A stretch of DNA of 64,000 nucleotides from Micromussa lordhowensis. Taxonomy: Eukaryota > Cnidaria > Anthozoa > Scleractinia > Lobophylliidae. Position 1 is the first letter of the stretch, and every line of letters begins with the position of its first letter. Below the pieces are notes generated by a model. It was not told where the DNA came from. It made no database searches and saw nothing but the letters and a program-made list of their open reading frames with translations. A program made the translations under genes and the position numbers. Of the stretch, positions 32,513 to 42,370 are shown in pieces. The stretch covers positions 7,038,572 to 7,102,571 of the forward strand of contig OZ026604.1 of NCBI GenBank assembly GCA_964020085.1, in the 5' to 3' direction.

Positions 32513-32905
32513 AGAAAAAACCTATTGAAGATAAGCGTATCTCGCCGAAGCAACTTGATAATTTTCATAGCAAACACAACCAACAAAAGATCAGTCGCTT
32601 ACAGCAACTTCTCAATTCACGTCGTCCATTGTAAGTCCAAGCAGAAACTAGAAGCAAAAGTTGCGAAGACTGAACAGAACTAATCGTTTCAATAAAAAAG
32701 ATGGCAATCCTCTCCTCAGCCTTTCGGGTTAACTCGAGACTCCCCTCAAGCCCCCCCCAGAGTCCACGCGGACGGAAGGACGTTCGTACGGTAACGTCAT
32801 AACCAAACTTTCTCGGGTATGGTATGGGGCTCCGTCCTTGTGATCCTCCGGGCCGTAGGAGCTCCGCTATAAATATCAAATTGAGTGAGTGCATGAACAA
32901 AAGAA

Positions 32906-32937
32906 GAAATGAATGAATGAACGAACGAACGAACGAG
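32906..32937. repeat. Tetranucleotide microsatellite (GAAT then GAAC)
   Basis: The run goes gaaatgaatgaatgaacgaa and on with gaac units, with looser gaat-type units continuing to about 32975. It is an ordinary simple repeat. Confidence 0.8.
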
Positions 32938-33169
32938 GTAATGAACACACGAATGAAGGAGTGAATGAAGTTGGAAAAGGAAGGAAAAAAAACCGAACTA
33001 ATCTGATCATATTTCTCATGTTGCCAAACATGCACAGGTTATGTATTAATGATTGTGTTAACAGTTGATATACTAGCTAATTGTGAAACATCATCGTCTA
33101 CATGTTGGTATAAAGGTGACGTAATCCTATGATGTTCTTTTGGCACACAACCATCTTTCTCACCTCTAG

Positions 33170-34470
33170 TGAATTCCTGCGAAGAAGTGATTACAAAGTA
33201 CTCAGCAAAAGCGTCTGGAACGTACCAGCTGACAACAAATTCCCTCAGTTATCTGGTAAGTGTTTTGGCAGTTCAGAACATGTTATCATGGAAATCATGA
33301 ATGGTAGAATGTAGTCGCTAAGTTTCGTCTGGCGTTGCCCCAATCTAGATGACTTATTATAAAATAACTGAGCCACTACGCGCGCTCTCATTGGTCGATA
33401 GGTGTGTTTAGATGAGAGTATGTAAAAACGGTTGTGACGTTTTAGATTCGCGCGTATTTTTAAGAATTCTTTTATAAAAGCACTAGAGCACTTTTTCCGT
33501 GTTTACACAGCCTCATCTAAACACTCGGAGGGTTAGGAGAATTCTCGAAAGTTATGCAAACCCGAGACGCAGTAGAGTGTTTGCATAACTGTCTCGAATT
33601 CTCCCAACCTTCCGAGTGTTAAGATTCTATTCTCTAAAAAATAGTCTCTCGTGCATCCATCTTTAGAGGAAAAATATTATATATTGTTCGTTCACGCGTG
33701 AGACAAGGATTGAAGGTTTTTTTCTCTTTATTAAAATGTGAAATGAAACAACATCGATAGGTTATGTCTACCAAAAAGGATTAATTCTTGGTTTACTTCT
33801 TATAATAATTTAGGTGTACTGTGATATTACAGCTGATCGCAAAGGCTGGACACTAATCACTCGATTCTCAAACAGTGATAGTAAAAACTGGATGTGGGAC
33901 GATGGAGTCTGGTGGTATGACCAACAGGTTGCCATGGGAACAACGACAGATCCCTTCATTAACTCTGACATGATCTCACCAGCTTTTTGGTTGGTCAGCA
34001 GCAGAGAGTTCAAGATCACGCGCAGTGATGACCCCAGTCACACTCCTTTGTTACAGACCACAGGTAACTGATTAGCTGGACAAACGTTCCGATCAAAAAT
34101 CACAAGTTATGGCGACTTTAGAAATGGCAAAGTTTGGGCCAGTAACCAGTGCCTAGGAAGCTGCCCGGTTCAATATGGCGGTCAGTACAAGTCAACAGAC
34201 GGGTTTCAACAGGCTGAGTGCAGTGGAAACATCCAAAGCGCCAACAACATCGGCTTGTGGTGTGACTGGAGTGGTGATGGATCAGTGATGATGATTGGTG
34301 GAGGAGGAAGTGCTTGTGGCCGTGCTGATCACGGGGTTGGAATAACAGAAACTGACACTCCTTCTTTTGTTGACTTAGGAACCAGGTCAACTGAATATGA
34401 CTTTGGTTATGAAGCCAAGACAGGAAACGCTCCATCCCAGTCCTACTCATTAAATCTGTGGATTCGTTGA
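33170..34470 (+). pseudogene. Gene D: FBG-like lectin cassette (exons 4-5) with nonsense codon
   Basis: Exon 4 is 33170-33255 (86 nt, phase 1 in, 0 out; donor GTAAGT) with NSCEEV...SGTYQL. Exon 5 starts at 33814 after TTTAG, beginning VYCDI and GWTLITRFSN, and would end at 34470 (SLNLWIR). A conserved Cys codon is TGA at 34069-34071 (TGT in A, B, C and E); the frame is otherwise open, with one Gly codon deleted near 34270. Other changes: WMWDD for WMRDD, and SCPVQY for SCTVQY. The last 270 bp are nearly identical to C, pointing to gene conversion or recent shared origin. A palindromic MITE sits in its intron (33520-33622). No upstream exons are seen. Confidence 0.7.
33520..33622. repeat. Palindromic MITE in intron 4 of D
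   Basis: The arms aacactcggagggttaggag, aattctcgaaagttatgcaa and acccgaga are mirrored by gtttgcataact, gtctcgaattctccc and aaccttccgagtgtt. It shares the gttatgcaaacccgaga core and the gagcactttttccgtgttta edge (33485) with the element at 14670-14805. Confidence 0.6.
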
Positions 34471-34629
34471 GTAGGTCTAATCACAAGCTCCATCCTCAAA
34501 AAAGTTACATTTCAAATTATTGTTAAACTCTAAATTTGTTCTTATAAGATAAATGTTCATACGAGTGCTCATCAACAACACTGCAAAGGATTTTACAAAC
34601 TTTATTTAGATGAATTTATTTTGTCTTAA
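34471..34629 (+). other. 3' flank of D up to the inserted element
   Basis: This matches the flank of A (4425-4575) closely. The match is interrupted at TTAA (34626-34629) by the 5-kb element and resumes at 39625, which gives a clean pre-insertion reference. Confidence 0.6.
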
Positions 34630-35723
34630 GAGCCGCCCTCTATAAATATCAACTATCATCGTTTGGACGAGAAAAAATGAAATTCCTCAAACTTTCTCAG
34701 ATGAATGGCCTAGATAAGTGATTCACAAAAATATAACTTTCAGTTCAATTCGATTCGTATTTTAGCGCTGGGGCGACCACCTTGGTTTTGCCGCTCTGAG
34801 AGGGCTTTCAGCGGCCATTTTAGGGCACATTTTGAACAATTTGCCATACAAATAAAACGTTATAAATCCACATAAAAACCCATTATTCGAGACAAGCAAA
34901 TGTTTCTTGTTACGTTGAGGGGCTGTTTTGGGAATTTAATCAACATCTGAATTTTTTCGAGATTTTTAAATTTCTTCCCTTTCGAGCTACTCATGAAGCG
35001 CCTTAAAAAGGGCGAAATTTAAAGGAAAATATCGCAAAAAGTACATCAATTGAAATCCCAAAACTACACTCCACTTAAAGAGCAATGTCTCACGTGTAAA
35101 AATGTGCAATAAAATTTTGGGGCAGTTAAAACTGTAAAATGTTAGAAGAAGAAGTCTTAAGGTGTGCTTTTGTCAACAAACACCGCCGTCCTAATTAGCA
35201 TAAATACAGTGAAAATAACGATGCACGAAGAAAATAATGATATGTTCCACTTACCTCGCGACATGTCGACAACTGGATGTTCCACGATACCTCATGTTAT
35301 ATTATCAGTAGGTTTCAGCCGCATTTTCGATGCTTAGTGTACGAAATCACTCTGACACATTCCAACGGTTAAGCTGATTTCAACTCCACGAAGCCCGCGT
35401 CATAACATCTTTCGCCTCATAATCGCCGTTTACAAGAAGTTTAACAATTTGCTGAGATCCTAACTGTCCCAAAAGTCTGTCAGCAGCCTTTAAATTCTCC
35501 TCTTAATCGAGAATTCTCGTCAAGAACTCGTTTAAGTTCAGTTCTGTTTCGATCTGTTGCCATTATTCCACAGATTGCGTTACACATAACAAGTGTACAT
35601 TTCAACTGGTAGGGGTAGGGTGGGCAGCAAATGAAAATGCAACCGGCTTTAAAAGCCATTTTACGTATTTCAGTGGCTAAACTAGTAATCAGCTCTCTCA
35701 CGGAATGATTTGATTATGAGCTA
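34630..35723. repeat. Left terminal inverted repeat of the 5.0-kb element
   Basis: It pairs with 38528-39620 over its full length. A minus-strand frame (35480-35701, MRELITSLATEIRKMAFK...) recurs in the right arm (38550-38771) with few changes. I do not recognise the product and cannot say whether it is coding. Confidence 0.8.
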
Positions 35724-35769
35724 CTGCTTGGAAATTTGAGTCATTTTTTTGTGGTCGATGGAGGGTAGT

Positions 35770-36573
35770 GGGGGAGGGGGGGGGGGGGGGAGAGTGGCTG
35801 TACGTGCATTGTATTAAAAAGAACAAGATAGCCAGTATCAGGTCAAGAGACAATGATCTGTATATTATCTATTGTTCAGGTTAATCAGTTCATTAATGAG
35901 GCCCTGTTAATTAGGGGTTTTTAGGAAACTGGTTATTTAGGTAAAAAATTAATTAACAAGTTACACGAAATTTATCTCGGCAGCCCGCGTCAGAGAACAT
36001 AGTCTTTTATCAATATAACGTGTCTTTCGCCTCGTCACAACTATTTTCAAGTAGTTAATATTTGCTAAAATGCCTACTGATTCACAAGTCTGTTAGCAAC
36101 CTTTAAAATCCTCCTTTTAACCAAAGAATCTCATGAACTAACTCGTTTTAGATTGTATTGTGAGATTGCGTTACATACAACACGCTTACATCCCAACGGC
36201 TAACGGGAGGGGTGGGGAGGGCATGAAACTGTAAAGGGCCATAGAGCTTCGAAAGCCGTTCTTGCGCCTTTTGAAAGCTAATTATGTGTCGGGAGGATAG
36301 AGACAAACTTCTTCATGATCGTGGTATTCAGCCGGTCCTAGCAAGCTCTACACTTCCAGTCCCTGCCGAAGAAACTAAACCTAAGGGCTGGGCCCTGAAA
36401 GTGACGAAGAAGGCCACTCGTTTCAATGAAAAACAAAAAAAAATACCTCGAAGAAAAGTTTTTCTTATTTCAGAAGACGGGCCATAAAGTCGAAGCAATT
36501 ACTGTAGCACAAGAGTCATTCTGTAGGTTATTTATTTTTTTCGTGGTCGTGGTGGGGGGGGGGGGGGGGGGGG
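35770..36573. repeat. Duplicated interior segment with poly-G tracts
   Basis: Long G runs at 35770-35790 and 36554-36573 each follow a copy of the arm-derived segment (tcatttttttgtggtcg... / tttatttttttcgtggtcg...). About 780 bp separate them, so the interior contains a diverged tandem duplication. G runs of this length can form G-quadruplexes and are prone to sequencing errors. Confidence 0.5.
36284..36540 (+). pseudogene. Captured gene fragment with GWALK...TGHKV motif
   Basis: Two frames joined at an A9 run (36434-36442) give a region with KPKGWALK, then RFNEKQKK, then KYLEEKF and KTGHKVEA. From memory this pattern (GWALK...RF...QK.YL..KF..G..TG.K) is a recurrent C-terminal region in uncharacterised cnidarian and fish proteins. 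A GT at 36523 could be a donor. It lies inside the transposon, so it is likely captured host or element sequence. Function unknown. Confidence 0.4.
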
Positions 36574-37790
36574 CACAGTGTCAGGTCAAGTCATCTCTTG
36601 ATCAGTATTGTCAGTTCATCAGTGAGGCACTGTTAGGGGTTTTCAGGATACTCGCTATTTGAGTACAAAATTAACAATATACGAAATTGAGGGAAAAATT
36701 AATGGGGTAGAGGATGTTTAGATCAGACGAAACGGGACATAAGTAGCAAATCGTTAAGCTGGAATGAACAGGATACGGGATATTTAGGCCAGAGATTAAT
36801 AGGTTATGGGATACACAGAACCCCCTCCCCCTCTTGTAATGGAGCCTCAACAATGGTCTGCTGTTTAGGGTAAAATAAATGTTTGCCAAATGCTATAAGC
36901 ATTTATTCAGGACTTTTAGTAGTTATATCACGGTGAAACTGATATGAAAGTTTGGGGTCCGATTTTAGGTAACGCACTTCCTTATTAGTAATTTCTAAGC
37001 TCATGCTCGTTACCCTGAATAAATAGAGAAAGACGGGGCTCGAAAACTAAACAGAATTTAATTTTCCCAAATACTGTGCCGTTTAAATCAAATTCTTACA
37101 TGACACCCTTTAAATTGTGTTTGTGCAACATCCCACACTCATGATATCCCTGGTAAACAACTATCTCAACTCATTGACAACTTTTAGTTTTTGACGAGAG
37201 TTTGAATATACTACAAGTAAAATACAAATAGATTTCCAACAAAAAACCCCTACTTGTTTTTTTGTTCTGCCTTATACTTTTGTCTTTCGCTGCCTGAAAT
37301 GCCATCATGTTGCGAAGGGAACACACTGCCAAATAGTGCGCAAGAGGTAACGGTAAGCGGCGTTTTATTGAAACTCCTTGTATTTTCTTAGCCGTTCCAC
37401 TTTTGCATCACATAAGGAAATGCTCAAAAAATTACTGAAGGGGCTTCTGTTTTTTGTGGGCACACGGTCTGTGCATCCTCTAAGGCATGGTTTAGACGCT
37501 ACCAAGCACGCGACTTCTTATTGTAACCGAATCATTTTCACAGTAAAATTACGATCCTGCACTAACACCAGGAACTCCAAAAAAGCAGCCTATGCCTAAC
37601 CAGTAACTGTTAACGGATTCCAGCTGAAAAACTAGGTGTTATCGTATGTGTGAAAAAAAAATCATACTGAGATCCAACTGCACATGGCATAATGCGCGCT
37701 CAAAACAAGTGCAATGTTTGACGTACTGGAGAGATGACAGGAAAAAATGTAACGGGCACCTTCAAAGTTCTACAACTAAACCTATGATTG
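36574..37790. other. Interior of the 5.0-kb element, nothing recognised
   Basis: No frame shows a transposase or another domain that I recognise; 37378-37599 is unsupported. The region from 37990 to 38527 is likewise without recognisable content apart from a minus-strand frame at 38244-38429 that looks spurious. Confidence 0.4.
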
Positions 37791-37794
37791 GAAG

Positions 37795-37990
37795 AGGTGG
37801 CATGGCCTAGTGGTCTTGGTTCAAATCCTTCACCCTACCACTCTCTGGATATTTGTTCTCAGTAGTCCCGAGTTCAACTCCTCGACCGCGTTGTGCAAAT
37901 AGCCAACTGGCCAGTCTCCCACCAGTTGGGATTCTTAACAATTTATGTTCTATTTCAACATGTTCTATCTTTGTGGATTCCAATAACTCT
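37795..37990 (+). mobile_element. tRNA-derived SINE remnant
   Basis: gtggcatggcctagtgg fits an RNA polymerase III A box (TGGCCTAGTGG) and ggttcaaatcc fits a B box, but they are abnormally close. The following gagttcaactcctcgaccgc and ccaactgg...ccagttggg match the body of a common cnidarian SINE-like repeat (from memory). It is nested in the 5.0-kb element. Confidence 0.5.
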
Positions 37991-38527
37991 TGCTAATATC
38001 TACTTTTTCCACGTTTTCCTAATCTGCGAAAATACATTTTATGTACTGAACCTGTCCCACCCGTAGGTGATCCGTCAAGCAGGCGCGCCGGTCAGCCGCT
38101 AATATCGTTCAGTTCTGTGATGGAGCACAGCTGCATGTCTGCACAAGACTACTTATCAACTCTATGCAGGCGCTTTACGCGATCTACGGACGTTGCAAAC
38201 ATCTAGATCAAATACTCACATATCAGGCGAAGCATGTTGACGCTTAGCTTTTTAAAGCCATTAATGCGTTTAAGGCACACAAGTTGAACGAGTCATAAAC
38301 AATTGGATGACTTAACTGACACTTTTCAAGAATATCTGCTCGGGTTGATGAATACGCAGCTTCATCCTCAGCGGCTGTTCTGTCTTCTTCGAGGATCTCC
38401 TCCCGTCTGTTTTTGAGCTTTGCAGCCATTCTGGAGAAGAAGGATTGAACCTGCTGAGGAGTCAGGAACTACTTCCGTCCTCATCTTTTGCGTACCTCAT
38501 CTCTTGTGCTACAGTTTGCTTCGACTT

Positions 38528-39620
38528 TAGCTCATAATCAAATCATTCCGTGAGAAAGCTGATTACTAGTTTAGCCACTGAAATACGTAAAATGGCTTTT
38601 AAAGTCGGTTGCATTTTCATTTGCTACCCACCCTACCCCTACCAGTTGAAATGTACACTTGTTATGTGTAACGCAATCTGTGGAATAATGGCAACAGATC
38701 GAAACAGAACAGAACTTAAACGAGTTCTTGACGAGAATTCTCGATTAAGAGGAGAATTTAAAGGCTGCTGACAGACTTTTGGGACAGTTAGGATCTCAGC
38801 AAATTGTAAAACTTCTTGTAAACGGCGATTATGAGGCGAAAGATGTTATGACGCGGGCTTCGTGGAGTTGAAATCAGCTTAACCGTTGGAATGTGTCAGA
38901 GTGATTTCGTACACTAAGCATCGAAAATGCGGCTGAAACCTATTGATAATATAACATGAGGTATCGTGGAACATCCAGTTGTCGAGTTGTCGCGAGGTAA
39001 GTGGAACATATCATTATTTTCTTCGTGCATCGTTATTTTCACTGTATTTATGCTAATTAGGACGGCGGTGTTTGTTGACAAAAGCACACCTTAGACTTCT
39101 TCTTCTAACATTTTACAGTTTTAACTGCCCCAAAATTTTATTGCACATTTTTACACGTGAGACATTGCTCTTTAAGTGGAGTGTAGTTTTGGGATTTCAA
39201 TTGATGTACTTTTTGCGATATTTTCCTTTAAATTTCGCCCTTTTTAAGGCGCTTCATGAGTAGCTCGAAAGGGAAGAAATTTAAAAATCTCGAAAAAATT
39301 CAGATGTTGATTAAATTCCCAAAACAGCCCCTCAACGTAACAAGAAACATTTGCTTGTCTCGAATAATGGATTTTTATGTGGATTTATAACGTTTTATTT
39401 GTATGGCAAATTGTTCAAAATGTGCCCTAAAATGGCCGCTGAAAGCCCTCTCAGAGCGGCAAAACCAAGGTGGTCGCCCCAGCGCTAAAATACGAATCGA
39501 ATTGAACTGAAAGTTATATTTTTGTGAATCACTTATCTAGACCATTCATCTGAGATAGTTTGAGGAATTTCATTTTTTCTCGTCCAAGCGATGATAGTTG
39601 GTATTAACAGAGGGCGGCTC
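38528..39620. repeat. Right terminal inverted repeat of the 5.0-kb element
   Basis: It is the mirror of 34630-35723, differing by scattered substitutions and a small indel near 38985. The plus-strand frame 38550-38771 repeats the frame of the left arm. Confidence 0.8.
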
Positions 39621-39774
39621 TTAAACTTCTTTTTCATAAGAACGTCTTTCTTTGAGAGGAAGGCTGAGAGGTTAGCTGTTCTGTGATTCGATCATGAATA
39701 TATAGCTAAGTCTATCTCTCTGATGCTATGCTTTCTAAATCTTCTAAAATGCATGTCAGGTTAGTTTTAGAATC

Positions 39775-40017
39775 GCCTAATTCAATAAAATCTTGCATTC
39801 TGATTGGTTTACGAAGCGAGGTATTTAGCGTGGAATCTCAAGTTGAAAACGAGGCTAAGTGATATTGTTTCGCATCTACGTAACAACTGTCGTCAAATTG
39901 TAACACAACAACTGCAAGAAAGGTTTTCTACAATGTCTTTTTCTACAATTTTATTGAATTATGCTATTCAAGGAAAATTCATTGTCTGACTCGTGAATTC
40001 CGCGTTAAATTGCACTT

Positions 40018-40065
<48 letters not shown>

Positions 40066-40115
40066 TTCGCGTGCAATTTAACGCGGAATTCCCTCGTCAG
40101 GTAATGAATTTTCCT
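39775..40115. mobile_element. About 340-bp insertion with a long central palindrome
   Basis: The A unit reads agttttag|tataggtaac here (about 4715); the D unit is interrupted after agtttta and resumes at cacaggtaac. The inner part 39971-40115 is a near-perfect palindrome (ggaaaattcattg..., gaattccgcgttaaattgca, aaccgatatcgcac and mirror). It is a MITE-like element. Exact ends not resolved. Confidence 0.55.
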
Positions 40116-40476
40116 GTAGCACAGGTAACAGTAAGAATGCAGTTACCAATTTAAGCTGAGTGATATTCGAAAATTCTCTTAATATCGCACCAGCTTTTAG
40201 GCAAGTGCAATTTAAAAGAATTTTAAAATATCATGAATCGTGTAAATTCGTTATTTCAGGTTTTCATAAGATTTGTCATTTGTTTTAAGGAAGTTACCCC
40301 CCCCCCCCATTTTTTTTTTTACCCCAAAAGTAAAAACAGACATTCATAAAATGTTGAAAATAAAATCTCATTAGACAACTTTCCGCTGAATAACCTCTAT
40401 GTATGGACTTTTTTCAGTCACTCAGAAATGCTCGTAAACTCCTACTGAGTGAAATCTGCACCCTTCCTAACTGCTT

Positions 40477-40701
40477 ATGCTTGTCATGCCAGCTACAAAC
40501 GCCGTCAGAGAGCGCCCCTTCTCCGCCTTAATGCGGCTCAAGACTTACCTGCGCTCAACCACGGGAGTGGCCAGGCTTAGCCACCTTATGCTTCTGTATG
40601 TCCACAAGGAATTGGTAGATGGTATTGACATTGTGGAGGTCACTAATTTGTTTGTGGGAGATAATCAGCGGTACAAGCACTTGTTCGGAACGTTTTTATA
40701 A
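40477..40701 (+). pseudogene. hAT transposase C-terminal remnant, longer version
   Basis: It reads PATNAVRERPFSALMRLKTY then LMLLYVHKEL and continues in frame to a natural-looking end (NQRYKHLFGTFL) that the relatives at 6628 and 51842 have lost by a frameshift. This is the dimerisation region of hAT transposases. The upstream catalytic part is missing. Confidence 0.7.
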
Positions 40702-41171
40702 AACGACACGCCGATAAAGTCTGCGTTTGCCTCTAAGGCAACGAACTAATACCTGACTCTGAGTGTTTGACAGGTAAAACAATTACTGAGAAACAGTCGG
40801 TTTTGTTATTTTGTAATTGACATTGCAAGTGTTATACTTGTTTTTAAACTGCATTGCTCTGTTGAGAACAATGTACTGAGGAAGAAATTCGCGATACGCG
40901 TACATAACAAATAGCTCTTGGAGAACGCTGGAAATAGCATTTGCGAACCTCTAGGACTCAAAATTTTCTTCGGTGGAGGGGGGGATGTCCTCAGACCGCC
41001 CTTAGCACCACGCGTCTTCGGCGCTCGATTCTGTGCTCCCATTTTCTCACCTTACTACCGCACTGCGTACACAGGATGGCGAAACTGCTGAAAAAAGGAA
41101 ATCAAACGTTCAGTTTAATTTACACTGCAGTCGAGGTTGTTCAGACAACTGTTTGTTAATTAAAACCGATC

Positions 41172-41403
41172 ATGGAACCAAACAAGAAATTTCTCCAAAT
41201 GTGGTGACGTTCTCCACAAAGTTCATCGTTTCTGTCCTTTACTTCGTTGTTGTTGATCGTGGCGCTGTTTTTGAGAGTGGAATCGATAAACAGAAAAACA
41301 GATACAGATATGAACGAACGACGAATTTGGAAAGTGGAAAGCCGCGTCGAGACCGAATCACTGCAGACAACAAACCACAAAAACGAAAAAGAAACACCAG
41401 AGA
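41172..41403 (+). pseudogene. Orphan copy of lectin exon 1
   Basis: ATG GAA CCA AAC AAG at 41172 matches exon 1 of E. Losses of 2 and 1 nt create TGA after 11 codons, but the frame is restored before the membrane segment, which is intact (LSFTSLLLIVALFL), as are the following codons and the GTAAGT donor at 41404. About 100 bp of leader upstream also match E (caaacgttcagttta; agacaactgtttgttaatt). No exons 2-5 follow it before the next exon 1 at 44223. Confidence 0.7.
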
Positions 41404-41520
41404 GTAAGTTTTTTCGCTATACACTAGTTTAGTTTATTGCGGAGAAACGCTCCTTGTCAGCAGTGAAAGAAGTAGTTTCAGTTATACGTGACTGATCGAG
41501 TTGTAGGAAGCGTGTTTATT

Positions 41521-41711
41521 AAAAAATTGGTTCATGCTTAGCGCGTGTATATCGAGTTATGGATGCACGCGGGAAGTTTGGAGAGCACGAGAGAAGCGTA
41601 AGAGTTGCTCGAGGCGCAGCCGAACTCTAACTTCTTGAGTCGGCTCTCCAAACTTCCGCGTGCATGAATAACACGATATGCGCACAGCTAAAAGCATGAA
41701 CCAATTCTTTT
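41521..41711. repeat. Large palindrome (about 75-bp arms)
   Basis: The arms aaaaaattggttcatgctta, atatcgagttatggatgcac and gcgggaagtttggagagc are mirrored by gctctccaaacttccgcg, tgcatgaataacacgatat and aagcatgaaccaattctttt. It is probably a MITE. Similar in style to 62453-62648. Confidence 0.6.
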
Positions 41712-42370
41712 ATAACAAAGCGACAAGAACTCGGCCGCTAAAACATGTTTTATTTGTGAATGATTGGAAAGGTCTCTCAATTTACGGGAAGGAAAACTTA
41801 AGAATCGTGGCTCACTAGTTAAAAAGGACCAAAACGTCTTCTTACATATGGTAAAGAAAGGTCAATTGCGTTCGATTGCACTCATGAAGAGAAAATACAT
41901 TTTGAAGGTGTCCTTGAAAATGGTTGCTATGGCAACCAGCCACAGCCTTTTGAAGTTTGATTTTAAAGCATTGATGCCAACAGTTCCTGCTCTTTTACAA
42001 AACAAGATTTGATTTTAAAACAAGCATATCTTGTAAGTTTCTGTTTCGTTCTATGCAATAAACTAAAATGTTTGCATTTGATTCTTGTTTTCTGTGCTTT
42101 CTACAGGTCTTATTTGGAAATAACCTTATTTTACACCAAACACAGTGAACAAATTATCTAGTGTCACGTGACAGACTTTAAAATGGTATGAATTTTTTAG
42201 TTTATTACATGACGACACTATTAGTCTTTAATGACCCCAAATTTCAGGAATTTCTCATAAATACTTTCCAATGTAGAAATGTTGGCGTGAAGTCAGTACG
42301 GTACAAAAGTAGACCTTTGAGAAAAATGCACTTAAAGTTTCTTACATGATTGATTCAGCGTTTAACAAGC

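Larger units (their letters stand above)
31381..33169. other. Intergenic DNA upstream of gene D
   Basis: No collagen, Ig or membrane exon is found here, so D has no visible exons 1-3. The stretch holds the fold-back at 31831-32512, a relative of the 16172 repeat end (32823-32876, reverse), and a GAAT/GAAC microsatellite (32906-32937). Confidence 0.45.
34630..39620. mobile_element. 5.0-kb DNA element with about 1.1-kb terminal inverted repeats and TTAA target sites
   Basis: The arms 34630-35723 and 38528-39620 are about 97% identical inverted repeats with ends GAGCCGCCCTCT / AGAGGGCGGCTC. TTAA flanks both ends (34626-34629 and 39621-39624). The A unit reads straight through at this point (about 4577), which proves insertion. 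TTAA duplication is the hallmark of piggyBac-type insertion, but these ends do not show the usual CCC start, and no DDD/DDE transposase is found. It is therefore likely non-autonomous or of an unrecognised group. The interior has a tandem duplicate of part of the left arm (35995-36270 resembles 35390-35660), two poly-G tracts, a captured gene fragment and a SINE remnant. Confidence 0.75.
40985..42370. other. 1.4-kb insertion relative to unit 1, carrying an extra exon 1 copy
   Basis: Unit 1 reads ttcctcgggg|ccaaacattt at about 7130; in the D unit the match stops near 40980 and resumes near 42371 (gccaaacattgcgag). The inserted DNA includes the 5' leader and exon 1 of the lectin gene in decayed form (41172-41403) and a large palindrome (41521-41711). 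The remaining 41712-42370 shows nothing recognisable. Confidence 0.5.

Noticed and set aside
31381..33169. Missing collagen and Ig exons of D
   Set aside because: I looked for Gly-X-Y runs and Ig Cys/Trp patterns upstream of D and found none; only repeats are present.
34060..34080. TGA at a Cys codon in D as selenocysteine
   Set aside because: No selenocysteine insertion hairpin was evident in the following DNA, and sister copies all use TGT; a nonsense mutation is simpler.
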